Shown: piece after piece, positions 52,255 through 62,846 of the stretch | Position numbering within the stretch: the first letter of the stretch is position 1 | Layout of the letters: each line of letters starts with the position of its first letter | NCBI GenBank assembly: GCA_965223405.1 | Contig: CBDCWO010000006.1 | Span: 124,001 to 188,000 of the forward strand | Reading direction: 5' to 3' | DNA from: CBDCWO01 sp965223405 | GTDB lineage: Bacteria > Bacteroidota > Bacteroidia > Chitinophagales > Saprospiraceae | DNA length: 64,000 nucleotides | The notes under the pieces: model-generated | Told to the model about the DNA's origin: nothing | Database searches by the model: none | Seen by the model: only the letters and a program-made list of their open reading frames with translations | Made by a program: the position numbers and the translations under genes

Positions 52255-55200
52255 ATGAAGAAAACTAAAAAGATCGGCATTAAAATCCTCAAGTCCATAG
52301 GATTTACCATTTTTACATTTATCCTGCTGCTCATTTTGCTACCGGTTCTTTTCAAATCTGACCTATTGAACGCAGTAAAAAGCGAACTGAATCGCAACCT
52401 AAATGCTGAGGTATCCTTTAGCGATGCAAGCCTCTCCTTCATTCGAAATTTCCCAAATGTCTCACTTAAAATTGAAAACCTAAAGATTACCGGACAGGAC
52501 ACATTTGTTAATAAATCGCTATTCGACAGTCGTACAATTTTGTTGGGGTTCGACTTGTTATCAATCATAAATAAAAAAAGGACACCGAAATTAACCCTCT
52601 TGCGCATAGATGATCCACAATTGCTAATGCTGATACTGGAAAACGGGGCATCTAACTTTGACATTTTCAAAGAACAGGAACCGACCGTTCAGGATACTGC
52701 AGCAGGAGAAATAGCATTATTGTTGGACAATGTTAAAATAACTGATGGACACTTAGTATACCGGGATCTGCAATCTAGTTCTAACTATGAGCTAAAAAGT
52801 CTGCAAGGCAGTTTACAGGGTGCTATTAAAAGTCGTAGACTTAACTCAAGATTGGAATTAATTGCTGACGAAGTGCTGGTTTCGGTAGGAAATATACCTT
52901 ACTTAAATAATTTTAGGAGTAAGGTAACCGGAGGACTTTCTTATGATTTTGAAACCTCTGGTCTTGAGTTTATCGATATTGAATGTCTTATCAATGAATT
53001 TGCAGCCAAAGTAGAGGGTGAGCTTAATATTAATCAGGAGGACGTTGATATGGACATAAAATTCTTTACTCCCAATCAGGCTCTGAAGCCATTTATTTCC
53101 ATATTACCTGGTGCCTATGTATCCAATTTTGCCGATGTCAGTGTTTCAGGAGAATTCAATTTAAATGGATCTATTAAGGGGAAGTACTCCAACCTCGGAG
53201 AATATCCACTTTATGACATCACTACACAAATCAAAAACGGGGAGATAAAATATCCCGACTTGCCGGAATCCATTTCCGAATTATTTACGCAGATAAACAT
53301 CAAAGCTTTAGATAAGCATTTAAAAAACCAATCCATTATTGTGGATACGCTCCATAGTAAAATTGGTGAATCATTGATTGAAGGAAGGTTGAATATTCTC
53401 TATCGGGAGGTTAATCCTCGCTATAGCGGTAATTTATTCGCAAACCTGGATCTGAAAAAACTACAAAATGCCTGGCCCTTGGAAACGGTGGAAAAAATGA
53501 GCGGACTGATGGATGCGGAACTTAGCTTTGAATTCGACCAAAACCAGGTTGAGGAAAAAGCCTATGATCAGATTAGGTTTACCGGAGAAGCTGAAGCAAG
53601 CCAACTAAACATCAAGCTACAGGGGTATCCGGAATTTAGCATTAATTTGGCAGTTGCAAAAAGTACACCACAAGATTTAATTTTTAAAGTGGATAATCTA
53701 AACACCACAAATTCAGCGTTATCAACTGATATTAAGGTTATTGATCCATTGGCCTATTTTGGTAAGGAGAGAATACCAAACACCAATATCAACTTCACCG
53801 CAACTACCCTTGATCTAAATGAGTGGATTGCGGAACCAGATGTAAAGGGGGATATCGACACGCTAAATCGCACAACTTCTATCCCTCCCATGCAGATTGC
53901 ATTTACCGGCTCTATTGATGAGTTGCGGTATGAGGACTATATAATCAAGAATTTAATCACCTCCTTAAATTATAAGGACGACCAACTGACAATCCACAAT
54001 CTCCAGGGAGTGTGGGACCAAAGTCAACTCAAACTGAATGGAGATCTGCGTTCAATATCTGAATGGATAAATGGTACAAATCCTCTGACCGGAACATTGA
54101 ATATGCATGCAGACTATTTTGACTTAAATCCTTGGATGCAAATCGACACCTTAGATACCACCGAAGGAGTAAATGCATCCACGTCAGATAAAATATTACC
54201 AAGTGATGTTGCAATTGCGATCCAGGCTAAATTGGATCATTTGGTTTATCATAACATGGATTTCAGGAATATGCAGGGAAAGGCAACTTTGGTATCTCAC
54301 GAGCTTGAAATAAACTCCCTTACCTCACAATCATTTGGAGGTAATCTAGCACTATCGGGACTGTACTCTGAAACCGAGCCGATGCGGTCTTTTAATCTTA
54401 AAGCGGATCTAAATCAAATCTCGTTCAAAGATATTTTCGAACGTTCAAAAACTTTTGCCTTAATCGCTCCGATTGCCGAATATCTACAAGGCAAATTCAA
54501 TAGCACCATAGTTTTTGATGGAAAAATGGGGCCTCAAGGTGATCTGGTTTGGAATTTTTTCAATGCAGCAGGATTTGTGGAAACCATTGCCGCCGAACTA
54601 TCTGAATACCAACCAATTGAAAAACTAGCCAATAAATTAAATCTGGAAAAACTAAAGAGCATTCCGTGGCAGAATACCAAAAATTGGTTTGAAGTAAAAG
54701 CCGGATCGGTATTTATCAAACCCTTTACATTTTCATATCAAGGTATTCCCATGACCATTTCCGGGCAACATCGGATTGATATGAACATCGACTATGATCT
54801 TTTATTGAGGGTTCCCAGAAAATTATTGAATAAGACTGGAATCGGCGATGAAGTGGATCGCGGTATCAATTGGGTCGAAACTCAACTAAAAAAAGTCAAC
54901 ATCCAACAAGAAATTGGAGATACGGTTTACGTAATTGCCAAATTAACCGGTCAATTCAAAAATCCGGAATCGACCTTTAAAGTAGTCAACAGAAGCCACG
55001 ACAAATCACTTGAGCAAGATGTAAAAGATCAACTTTCCGAAATTATCGAATCCAAAAAAGATACACTCACACAAAAAGTAAAAGACACACTTCAGAAAAT
55101 TCAAGATTCATTAACCAAAGTTGCACAGAAGGAAATAGATAAAAAAGTCTCTGAGGCGGAAAAGAAAGCAAAGGAGGTGGTCGATACGATCAAACAAAAA

Positions 55201-55410
55201 GCCGTAGATAAAAGCAAAGAGGTCCTGGATTCAATAACCCGGGATAAACTTGGAAAAGTGATTGACTCTACGTTGACTGGAAAAGTTGATACGGTACTGG
55301 GGAAAGAAGTAGAAAATATCAAAGATGTTCTTAAAAAATGGGACCCTTTCAAAAAGAAGAAAAGAGATACAACCAAGATAATCAATAAAAATAAAGGCAA
55401 AAACAATTAG
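52255..55410 (+). CDS. AsmA-family membrane-anchored protein
   Basis: This 1,051-aa protein has an N-terminal membrane helix (GFTIFTFILLLILLPVLF). It then has a long series of beta-rich repeats characteristic of AsmA/TamB-like bridge proteins (NLNAEVSFSDASLSFIRNFPNVSLKIENLKI). The AsmA_2-type C-terminal part contains LADLNQISFKDIFE and TISGQHRIDMNIDYDLLLRVPRK. The last 150 residues are a highly charged K/D/E coiled-coil-like tail. AsmA proteins are thought to move phospholipid between membranes. The ATG at 52255 starts directly before the basic and hydrophobic anchor. It is divergent from the PUL regulator. Confidence 0.85.
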   Translation: MKKTKKIGIKILKSIGFTIFTFILLLILLPVLFKSDLLNAVKSELNRNLNAEVSFSDASLSFIRNFPNVSLKIENLKITGQDTFVNKSLFDSRTILLGFDLLSIINKKRTPKLTLLRIDDPQLLMLILENGASNFDIFKEQEPTVQDTAAGEIALLLDNVKITDGHLVYRDLQSSSNYELKSLQGSLQGAIKSRRLNSRLELIADEVLVSVGNIPYLNNFRSKVTGGLSYDFETSGLEFIDIECLINEFAAKVEGELNINQEDVDMDIKFFTPNQALKPFISILPGAYVSNFADVSVSGEFNLNGSIKGKYSNLGEYPLYDITTQIKNGEIKYPDLPESISELFTQINIKALDKHLKNQSIIVDTLHSKIGESLIEGRLNILYREVNPRYSGNLFANLDLKKLQNAWPLETVEKMSGLMDAELSFEFDQNQVEEKAYDQIRFTGEAEASQLNIKLQGYPEFSINLAVAKSTPQDLIFKVDNLNTTNSALSTDIKVIDPLAYFGKERIPNTNINFTATTLDLNEWIAEPDVKGDIDTLNRTTSIPPMQIAFTGSIDELRYEDYIIKNLITSLNYKDDQLTIHNLQGVWDQSQLKLNGDLRSISEWINGTNPLTGTLNMHADYFDLNPWMQIDTLDTTEGVNASTSDKILPSDVAIAIQAKLDHLVYHNMDFRNMQGKATLVSHELEINSLTSQSFGGNLALSGLYSETEPMRSFNLKADLNQISFKDIFERSKTFALIAPIAEYLQGKFNSTIVFDGKMGPQGDLVWNFFNAAGFVETIAAELSEYQPIEKLANKLNLEKLKSIPWQNTKNWFEVKAGSVFIKPFTFSYQGIPMTISGQHRIDMNIDYDLLLRVPRKLLNKTGIGDEVDRGINWVETQLKKVNIQQEIGDTVYVIAKLTGQFKNPESTFKVVNRSHDKSLEQDVKDQLSEIIESKKDTLTQKVKDTLQKIQDSLTKVAQKEIDKKVSEAEKKAKEVVDTIKQKAVDKSKEVLDSITRDKLGKVIDSTLTGKVDTVLGKEVENIKDVLKKWDPFKKKKRDTTKIINKNKGKNN

Positions 55411-55456
55411 TGTACAGCACAAGGATGGAAATGCATCATTTGCCATTTGCCGAATT

Positions 55457-57589
55457 TCACTTTTGATGTTGTACCCGCTTGATCGACAAGTGTATTCTAC
55501 CCCGATCCAAATCAATTTCAGTAACTTTTACAGAAACAATCTGATCAAGCTGTAATTCCTCTGCCGGATTGGAAACAAAGCGGTTCGCTATCTCCGAGAT
55601 GTGGACTAGCCCATTTTCTTTGATTCCTAAATCAACAAAAGCCCCAAATTTGGTAAGATTTGTGACGGTTCCTTTCAATATCTGTCCAACTTCCAAATCA
55701 TTAATAGTATGAATATGGTCATTAAAAGCCGGTTGAGCAGCTGTTCCACGCGGATCTAACCCTGGCCTGGTAAGTTCACTAAATATATGCTTCAAGGTAG
55801 GCTTACCTACATCCGTTGAAAAATACGTTTGCCAATTGATGTCTTTTACCCATTCAGGTTTTGCAAGCCATTGTTTAATAGTAATCTTGTGATCTTCAAC
55901 AATGCGGTGTATCAACTCATACCTTTCGGGATGAATCCCGGTATTATCCAAGACTTGATCACCTCCTTTAATCCGTAAAAACCCGGCGGCCTGTTCAAAA
56001 ACCTTGGGACCCAGTTTAGGCACATTGAGTAGTTGTCTCCGGTTTTTGTATCCACCAATTTCATGTCGATAGTCGACAATATGCTTAGCTAGAGTGGGAC
56101 CTACTCCGGAAACATAAGTTAACAGATGATAACTAGCGGTGTTAAGGTTTATCCCCACTTTATTGACACAACTGGAGACCACCTGATCCAGTCTTTCTCT
56201 AAGCTTTTTTTGATTGACATCATGTTGATATTGTCCTACACCAATAGATTTTGGATCAATTTTAATTAATTCCGCTAATGGATCCATTAATCTTCTTCCA
56301 ATCGATATTGCTCCTCGAATGGTTAAATCTAAATCTGGAAACTCCTCCCTGGCAACCGAACTGGCAGAATAGATCGATGCGCCACTTTCATTTACTAAAT
56401 AAATGCATCCCTGAAGATTAGGAAAAGTGTTTCTGAGCCAATCAAAGGTTTCTCGACCGGCTGTACCATTACCGATGGCGACCGCTTCCAGCCCATATTT
56501 ATGAATAAATTCTTTTACTTTCTCCAGAGATTCTTGTCTTCGGTTTTGGGGTGGGTGAGGAAAAATGGCCTGGTAGGCTAGATAGTTCCCCGTTTTATCC
56601 AGTGCGACCATTTTACAACCCGTACGGAACCCAGGATCAATAGACAATATATTTCTTTCACCCAAGGGCGCAGATAATAGAAGCGTGGAAAGATTTCTAG
56701 CGAATATCTCAATGGCCTCGTCGTCGGCTTTTGATTTTGATTTGGCCAGGATCTCGTTTTCCAAACTGGGATGGAGCAAGCGTTTATAAGCATCTTCAAG
56801 CGCCATTTTTACTTGCTTAGCGGATTGACTTTGATTCTTTAAAATTCGATCGCATAAGCTTTCCAAAACTCTATTTTGGTTTGGAAGAACTTTACACCTT
56901 AAAAAGCCTTCCTTCACACCCCTCATCAAGGCTAAAAATCTATGTGAAGGAATGTTTTTGATCTTTTCAGAGTAGGCAAAATAGTCTTGATATTTACTGG
57001 CTTCGGTTCCCTTATTAGGAATAAGGTTGGCCTCAATTAATGCATAATTCTGATATACTTTCCTCAGATACTGCCTCACCCTGAGGTCCTCACTGATCCA
57101 CTCTGCAATAATGTCTCTAGCTCCCTGACATGCCTCGTCAACTGCAATGGTCTCATTTTTTGAGTAGATTCGAGCATATTCATCTACAGGCCCTCTTTCC
57201 TGCTTGAAAATTTGACGAGCAAGCGGCTCTAATCCTCTTTCTCTCGCTTTGGTTGCTCTGGTTTTCTTTTTGGATTTGTACGGGGTATACAGATCTTCCA
57301 ATTCCTCAGTGTTCCAACAAGAAAGCAGTTGTTTTTTTAGCTGGGAGGTCAGTTTGTTTTGAGTTCCTATTGCAGTAATTATGAACTCTCTTCTCTTATC
57401 AATTTCTTGATATTGCTGATAGGTACGCCTAATATCGTAAATTTGAGTTTCATCCAACCCCTCGGTCCTCTCCTGCCTATATCTTGCAATAAATGGAATA
57501 GTTGCCCCTTCCTCCAATAATCTAAGCGTAGCGAATATGGCTGTAGAAGATAATTGCAGTTTGCTCTTTATAAATTGAGTGGAATCCAA
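55457..57589 (-). CDS. Tex-type RNA-binding transcription accessory protein
   Basis: This 710-aa cytoplasmic protein has the family organisation. The N-terminal Tex region is IPFIARYRQERTEGLDETQIYDIRRTYQQY. YqgF-like RNase H fold is ILSIDPGFRTGCKMVALD. A helix-hairpin-helix pair follows (VGINLNTASYHLLTYVSGVGPTLAKHIVDYR), and the C-terminal S1 domain is residues about 635-705 (VGQILKGTVTNLTKFGAFVDLGIKENGLVHISEIANRF). It influences transcription or RNA turnover. No ATG fits the conserved N-terminus, so a TTG start at 57589 is used. It is convergent with the asmA-like gene. Confidence 0.94.
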   Translation of the reverse strand: MDSTQFIKSKLQLSSTAIFATLRLLEEGATIPFIARYRQERTEGLDETQIYDIRRTYQQYQEIDKRREFIITAIGTQNKLTSQLKKQLLSCWNTEELEDLYTPYKSKKKTRATKARERGLEPLARQIFKQERGPVDEYARIYSKNETIAVDEACQGARDIIAEWISEDLRVRQYLRKVYQNYALIEANLIPNKGTEASKYQDYFAYSEKIKNIPSHRFLALMRGVKEGFLRCKVLPNQNRVLESLCDRILKNQSQSAKQVKMALEDAYKRLLHPSLENEILAKSKSKADDEAIEIFARNLSTLLLSAPLGERNILSIDPGFRTGCKMVALDKTGNYLAYQAIFPHPPQNRRQESLEKVKEFIHKYGLEAVAIGNGTAGRETFDWLRNTFPNLQGCIYLVNESGASIYSASSVAREEFPDLDLTIRGAISIGRRLMDPLAELIKIDPKSIGVGQYQHDVNQKKLRERLDQVVSSCVNKVGINLNTASYHLLTYVSGVGPTLAKHIVDYRHEIGGYKNRRQLLNVPKLGPKVFEQAAGFLRIKGGDQVLDNTGIHPERYELIHRIVEDHKITIKQWLAKPEWVKDINWQTYFSTDVGKPTLKHIFSELTRPGLDPRGTAAQPAFNDHIHTINDLEVGQILKGTVTNLTKFGAFVDLGIKENGLVHISEIANRFVSNPAEELQLDQIVSVKVTEIDLDRGRIHLSIKRVQHQK

Positions 57590-57780
57590 TTCGTTGAAGT
57601 TTTATCATCCATGTTGTGACATGACCCACAAGAATAGCAATAAAAGTTTGAAAGTCCTTAGAATCCATGTTAGTAAGACGAACCCTATTCTACGATCTCA
57701 TGGATCTGAACTACAAATACCTAAACGGTAATTTAGATTGAAATACATGTTAGCCAATTCAATCGCATATAAAAATCATC

Positions 57781-60255
57781 CTAAAACATTTCTCCACCAT
57801 CCATTGGGGGGCCATCGGATCTTTTCCGACTTTTCTTTTGATTTAACCGGTAATTAAATCCAAAGATCACATAGCGACTTCGATGTTGATAGAGTGATTC
57901 GGAGAAAAATTCATCGGTAAACACTTCATAACGATATTTTCTGGTGTTGAAAATATCACGGGCACTAATGGTAATCGTTCCATTTCGCTTCAGGATATCT
58001 TTGCTAAAAGCCAAATCAAAGCTATAGATGCTTTTAGATCTGCCTTGTGGGGTTTTGCGAGGTGCACGATAGTCGAACTTAACCTGAAACTCAGCATCTT
58101 TCCAAAATTTTACTTTCGAAGACCAACGGCTGTTCCAGGTCAAGGTTTTTGCTTCCAATACTTTGCTGTCAAACTCACCATACGTTTTGGAGTAATATAG
58201 GTTACCACTGGCATCAAGTCGCCACCATTTTTTCATATCGTAACCCAAGGTCAATTCGGTACCTACGGAGTTCTGAGTAGCCAGGTTTTCAGGTTGAGTC
58301 CGGGTAACCCCATCGGCAATTACCCTTGTAATCCTCTCGATAACTGCTGTAGAATGTCGATAGTACAAACTGGTTCCCAAGGTAATGTTTTCCCAATATC
58401 TCAAATAATTGAGCTCGTAGGAATCTGTCAGTTCAGGATCCAAATTGGGATTGCCTCCCCAGAGACTTCGCGTATTCGAATAGGTGAAAAATGGATTCAA
58501 GTACCAAAATCGGGGTCGTGAGATCCTTCTGCTGTAACTGGCCTGAAGTGCATTGCCCTTATTAATCTCATAAGTTAGATGCAGCGTTGGAAATAAATTA
58601 GTATAAGACCTGTCATTGACTTCATTGGTTTCTACCAATTTGGTCAATACCCGGGAATGTTCAGCTCTCAGTCCAAGTTGGTAAGACCATTGATTGACTT
58701 TACTACTAAATATTCCATAACCCGCATAAATATCTTCAGCGTAGCTAAATTGATTGCTTACATTGGTTAGCTTAAACCATTGATTTTCATCCAGTTCTTC
58801 TACGAGATAATCATTTTGAATATCTCTTAGTGAAATCCTTGCCCCCACTTCAAATTTCTTGTTAACCCCAAATGGATGGCTGTAATCCGTTTTAAACAAT
58901 ACGTCTTTTTGCCTCTCTTGATTATTGGATCTTTGTAACAAATTTGGGATGGTAGTGGGTACAAATTCCGGATCAAAATACCTTTCGATATAATCAGCCG
59001 CTTCAGTTTCTTCATTGTTTTGATATTGAAACTGGATGTTAAATTTTTGCTCTTTATTTTCAAATTTACGCTCGTAATTCAGCTCGTATTCAAGTGTGGG
59101 TTCTTTTTCTGTTTCATCCTGAATGCGATGTGTTATTCCAAGAGGAGTGTTATCTGCTTTGTAATCAAAGAATTCAACTTTAGAATCACTAAAATTATTG
59201 CCATACCGATAAAGAATGGCCCCTGTAATTACGTCCCGATCAGATAAGAACAAATCCATTCCACCCCTAAGACTATTTGATACTCCTCCCCTATTCGAGG
59301 TTCTCAATTGATTAGAGATGGGAATAGTCGGATTGTCGTAGAATGTTTGATTCGTATACCCTTCACCCGGTCCTTCCCGGTATCTAAATCCATAATTGAC
59401 AAAAAAGTTAATCCAACCCTTACGAGCATTCATGTTAAGTGCAGCACCATATGTATTGGGTATACCCACTGACAGATCAACCGATCCATTGACACCTTGA
59501 GAGCGATCTTTTTTCAAAACAATATTGATAATCCCTGCAGTACCTTCGGCTTCATAACGGGCTGAAGCATTGGTTACCACTTCCACAGATTCTATCATTC
59601 CAGCGGGTAAAGATTTAAGCCCTCCTGAATCTCCCAACCCAATCAAACCACTTGGTTTTCCATTGATTAATATTCTTACATTCTCACTTCCGCGCAGTGC
59701 AACATTTCCTTCTACATCGACTGTAACTGATGGAATGTTATCTAAAATATCTTCGGCACTACCTCCTTTGTTAGCCAGGTCTCTACCCACATTAAAAACT
59801 CTCTTATCCAATCCAAATTGCATTTCACTTTTTTCTGCAACCACAGTTACTTCGTCCAAAACACTTGTTTGAGGTGTAATATAAATAGTACCCACATCCA
59901 CATTCTTATGACCGCTGTTAACAACCAAGTTCTCAATATATTGGGGTGAATAGGATAAAAAATCTATCTTGATCAGGTACAACCCAAACTCTACTTCAAT
60001 ATTGAATCGGCCATCCAAATCAGATATACCTCCGCCAACCAGCGTAGAATCTCTTTGATTCAATACAGAGATTGTGGCGTATTCAAGTGGATTGGATGTT
60101 TCTTTATCCAAAACCCTACCTTGGATCTTACCTCTGGCTTCGTCAACTTTCGATGTATCATTGTTACTCCAACTACCCGTCAAAGAAGCATATGCCGGTT
60201 GAACAACTAGCAGAAGGAAAAAAGGAATTATTCTCAATACCATAGATTTTTTCAT
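57781..60255 (-). CDS. TonB-dependent receptor, outer-membrane beta-barrel family
   Basis: This 824-aa outer-membrane protein has a signal peptide and a carboxypeptidase-regulatory-like domain (GKIQGRVLDKETSNPLEYATISVL, residues 40-125). A plug (VTVVAEKSEMQFGLDKRVFNVGRDLANKGGSAEDILDNIPSVTVD) follows, then a barrel of the PF14905 type (LSPFTYS-like LNPFFTYSNTRSLWGGNPNLDPELTDSYELNYL). Such receptors import metal complexes or peptides. Substrate is not evident. A -7-like TAATTTTG lies just upstream (60275-60282) but without a -33 match. It follows a two-component system on the same strand. Confidence 0.92.
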   Translation of the reverse strand: MKKSMVLRIIPFFLLLVVQPAYASLTGSWSNNDTSKVDEARGKIQGRVLDKETSNPLEYATISVLNQRDSTLVGGGISDLDGRFNIEVEFGLYLIKIDFLSYSPQYIENLVVNSGHKNVDVGTIYITPQTSVLDEVTVVAEKSEMQFGLDKRVFNVGRDLANKGGSAEDILDNIPSVTVDVEGNVALRGSENVRILINGKPSGLIGLGDSGGLKSLPAGMIESVEVVTNASARYEAEGTAGIINIVLKKDRSQGVNGSVDLSVGIPNTYGAALNMNARKGWINFFVNYGFRYREGPGEGYTNQTFYDNPTIPISNQLRTSNRGGVSNSLRGGMDLFLSDRDVITGAILYRYGNNFSDSKVEFFDYKADNTPLGITHRIQDETEKEPTLEYELNYERKFENKEQKFNIQFQYQNNEETEAADYIERYFDPEFVPTTIPNLLQRSNNQERQKDVLFKTDYSHPFGVNKKFEVGARISLRDIQNDYLVEELDENQWFKLTNVSNQFSYAEDIYAGYGIFSSKVNQWSYQLGLRAEHSRVLTKLVETNEVNDRSYTNLFPTLHLTYEINKGNALQASYSRRISRPRFWYLNPFFTYSNTRSLWGGNPNLDPELTDSYELNYLRYWENITLGTSLYYRHSTAVIERITRVIADGVTRTQPENLATQNSVGTELTLGYDMKKWWRLDASGNLYYSKTYGEFDSKVLEAKTLTWNSRWSSKVKFWKDAEFQVKFDYRAPRKTPQGRSKSIYSFDLAFSKDILKRNGTITISARDIFNTRKYRYEVFTDEFFSESLYQHRSRYVIFGFNYRLNQKKSRKRSDGPPMDGGEMF

Positions 60256-60347
60256 TTTGTCATAAAGTCAAACACAAAATTAAAGCCATAGTTTGAGGAA
60301 ATCAGGAAGACAATTTGAAGACATTCTGAAGTTTTGTTAATACCGTG

Positions 60348-61595
60348 TTAAAAAGAAATCGTTATACGATGAAAATTCCGGTAGGTATAGGTGATGGTCA
60401 ATTCATAAAAGTCACAGATCTCTTTAACAATAGCGAGCCCTAATCCGGTCGAATCCTCTTTTTCAGGATTTTTGATAAATCTGTGAAACAATAAGTCCGG
60501 ATTGTGAGGAGGAGGACTACCACTATTTTCAATACTCAATCGACTGGAGTTTAAATCCAATCTTACAAATCCATTTTTATCGTTGTGTTTTAGAGAATTA
60601 CCAAATAGGTTATTTAACAATATAACTCCCAGCTTTTTATCCATATTGATCTTTACACCTGGCTGAACATTAGTCTGCAGTGTAATATCATTCATTGCAT
60701 AAAGCTCTTTAAAGTTTTCAATGGTATCTTTCACCAGTGTACTAAAGTCAACTTGGGCATTGGGATCAAATTCCTGATTTTCAATTTTTGTCAGTAGAGA
60801 CAGACTTTTTCCCAAAGTGGACAACCTTTTCAATGCCAGTTGAGCAGATTGGACGTTTTGGAATTGCGATTCAGTGAGTGAATTGTCATCCATCAATAAA
60901 TCCAACTTACCGAGTGCAATGGCCAACGGGGTTTGCATTTCATGAGAGGCATTTTCACTAAAGGTTTTTAAGGTTTGATATTCAGTCTTGATGTGTTCGG
61001 TCATTCTACTTAGAAATTGATTTAATCTGGAAAACTCCCGGGTCTTGGTGTCAGGCAAATGCAAAGGTTCTTTCTGATTGATTTGAAATGTATCAATAGC
61101 TTGCAGTATTCCGTTGAATGGGCTCAGTAAAAATTTTGAAATAAAAAAACCACCGATGATGACTGCCAATGCCAACATAATAAATAATCGAGTAATTATT
61201 CCAACCGTACTATCGTATATATCCGATTCTTCAACAATAACGTCTATTATTGTAAATGAATAGGGAGTATCATCTATAGATTTCAAAGCCACTAACTTAC
61301 GGAAGGACTCCATTGTACCTATTTGGGGATGTTTAGCCAATGTATCTTGGATAATCACCGTATCAACACCCGCAATTCCGGTTTGATTAATAAAAATTCG
61401 ATCAGATAACAATTGACGATAATCGGCTCCATTGGCAATTTGTTTTTCCAGAGTACTGAGTTGAGTTCTGAGATGGTAATCCGTCTCGATTTGAATTTCC
61501 TTTTTGATCAAATTATATGCAACAACTCCGCCGATACCAAATACAAGAATAGAAATCAATAAAATCCACAAAACGGTTTTTGAAATTAAGCTCAT
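60348..61595 (-). CDS. Sensor histidine kinase
   Basis: This 415-aa membrane kinase has a first helix at residues 8-28 and a second about 135-155, enclosing a periplasmic loop of about 105 residues. It has HisKA (ENASHEMQTPLAIALGKLDLL, His about 215) and HATPase_c (LFGNSLKHNDKNG, then DSTGLGLAIVKEI). It is short but complete. Its ATG overlaps the upstream response regulator stop by 4 bp. The downstream TonB receptor starts 92 bp later and is the likely regulated target. Confidence 0.93.
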   Translation of the reverse strand: MSLISKTVLWILLISILVFGIGGVVAYNLIKKEIQIETDYHLRTQLSTLEKQIANGADYRQLLSDRIFINQTGIAGVDTVIIQDTLAKHPQIGTMESFRKLVALKSIDDTPYSFTIIDVIVEESDIYDSTVGIITRLFIMLALAVIIGGFFISKFLLSPFNGILQAIDTFQINQKEPLHLPDTKTREFSRLNQFLSRMTEHIKTEYQTLKTFSENASHEMQTPLAIALGKLDLLMDDNSLTESQFQNVQSAQLALKRLSTLGKSLSLLTKIENQEFDPNAQVDFSTLVKDTIENFKELYAMNDITLQTNVQPGVKINMDKKLGVILLNNLFGNSLKHNDKNGFVRLDLNSSRLSIENSGSPPPHNPDLLFHRFIKNPEKEDSTGLGLAIVKEICDFYELTITYTYRNFHRITISF

Positions 61596-62272
61596 CCTAC
61601 TTTTAATTTGTACCCAACACCATAGACCGTTTGTAGATAATCAGAAGCGCCGGCATTACTCAATTTTTTTCTAAGGTTTTTTATATGTTGATACACAAAG
61701 TCAAATGAGTCCAAAAAATCAATCTGATCTCCCCAAAGAAATTCTGCAATATGTTGTTTGGTTAAAACCCGGTTTTTGTTCGAAACTAAAAAAAGCAAAA
61801 GGTCATATTCTTTCCGGGTCAAGACTAACGGATTACCGCAGACTGTAACCTCCAAGTTATTGGTATCAATTTCTATTTCATGAAATACTACGGTTCGCTG
61901 TGAATTGACATTTTTACGTCGTAAAACGGCTTTTAATCTAGCGTTCAATTCAGACAAATGAAAGGGTTTGGTCAAATAATCATCCGCACCTAAGTCCAGG
62001 CCCGCAATTTTGTCATCGAGCGCATTTTTGGCTGAAACGATTAAAACTCCCACATTGGAATCTATTTTTGATTTGATCCTTCGCAATAGGTCCAATCCAT
62101 TTCCATCCGGGAGCATAATATCCAATATAATCAATTCGAAGGACTGCTGCGACAGTTTTCGCTCGGCCTGGTTACAGTTATTAGCCAATGTACAAGTGTA
62201 TCCTTCTTTCGTTAAATACTGGTTAATGCTGTCTGCCAGATCTGAATTATCCTCTATGATCAATATTTTCAT
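61592..62272 (-). CDS. OmpR-family response regulator
   Basis: This 226-aa regulator has a receiver domain (IIEDNSD, phospho-acceptor D51 in ILDIMLPDGNG, Lys in YLTKPFHLSEL) and winged-helix DNA-binding domain (ILTKQHIAEFLWGD, FVYQHIKNLRKKLS, VYGVGYKL). The ATG at 62272 is used because the upstream candidate at 62293 is TTG. It overlaps the kinase gene by 4 bp. The pair and the following TonB receptor probably form one regulatory unit. Confidence 0.94.
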   Translation of the reverse strand: MKILIIEDNSDLADSINQYLTKEGYTCTLANNCNQAERKLSQQSFELIILDIMLPDGNGLDLLRRIKSKIDSNVGVLIVSAKNALDDKIAGLDLGADDYLTKPFHLSELNARLKAVLRRKNVNSQRTVVFHEIEIDTNNLEVTVCGNPLVLTRKEYDLLLFLVSNKNRVLTKQHIAEFLWGDQIDFLDSFDFVYQHIKNLRKKLSNAGASDYLQTVYGVGYKLKVG

Positions 62273-62558
62273 TTCGGTAAAATTACAATCCAATTCTGAA
62301 AATTTTCTGAGATTTTAGAGCGAGGGAAACAAAAAGTTACTCAAAGTTCTAATTCCAAATTGCTTATTGGGATTTATTAATCTGAATTGTTGGTGTGCTT
62401 TAAACTATAAGAAATCAAAGTGGGATCAGACTTTCCAAACCTGAGCTTGGTTATCTTATTGTAAAGTATTTGCCTTACGCTGTATGCACGCCACGAACCC
62501 CATCTAGTGAGTCTGGGTTCCCTGAACTACATTTGTAAGATAATCAAAAGTAGGAAAA

Positions 62559-62846
62559 ATGGGAATGAGCAAGGTACGTGATAAGATGAAAAAGTTGGTA
62601 ATGGATTATCACAAAAGTGGAGAAAGCAGAGCCACGTTCAGCAAGGCACATGGTTTGAGCATAGCGAAGTTGAGTTATTGGGTAACATATTATAACAAAG
62701 AAAAAAAGGAAACGGGTAATTTTGTTCAATTAAGCCCCCCCAGAACAATGACCCAAATACGAATACATCTTCCCAATGGAATAGAGATTGAATGTGGAGG
62801 GAGTATCCCTGAGGAGTTGATAGAAAAAATCATGAGTTATGCTTGA
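62559..62846 (+). CDS. tnpA: IS66 accessory protein TnpA
   Basis: This 95-aa protein is needed with TnpB for IS66 transposition. It has a helix-turn-helix-like beginning (SGESRATFSKAHGLSIAKLSYWV) and the C-terminal IRIHLPNGIEIECGG typical of the family. It overlaps tnpB by 8 bp. Confidence 0.88.
   Translation: MGMSKVRDKMKKLVMDYHKSGESRATFSKAHGLSIAKLSYWVTYYNKEKKETGNFVQLSPPRTMTQIRIHLPNGIEIECGGSIPEELIEKIMSYA

Noticed and set aside
60275..60282. TAATTTTG as promoter of the TonB receptor gene
   Set aside because: The -7 match is good, but no TTTG lies 19-21 bp upstream.
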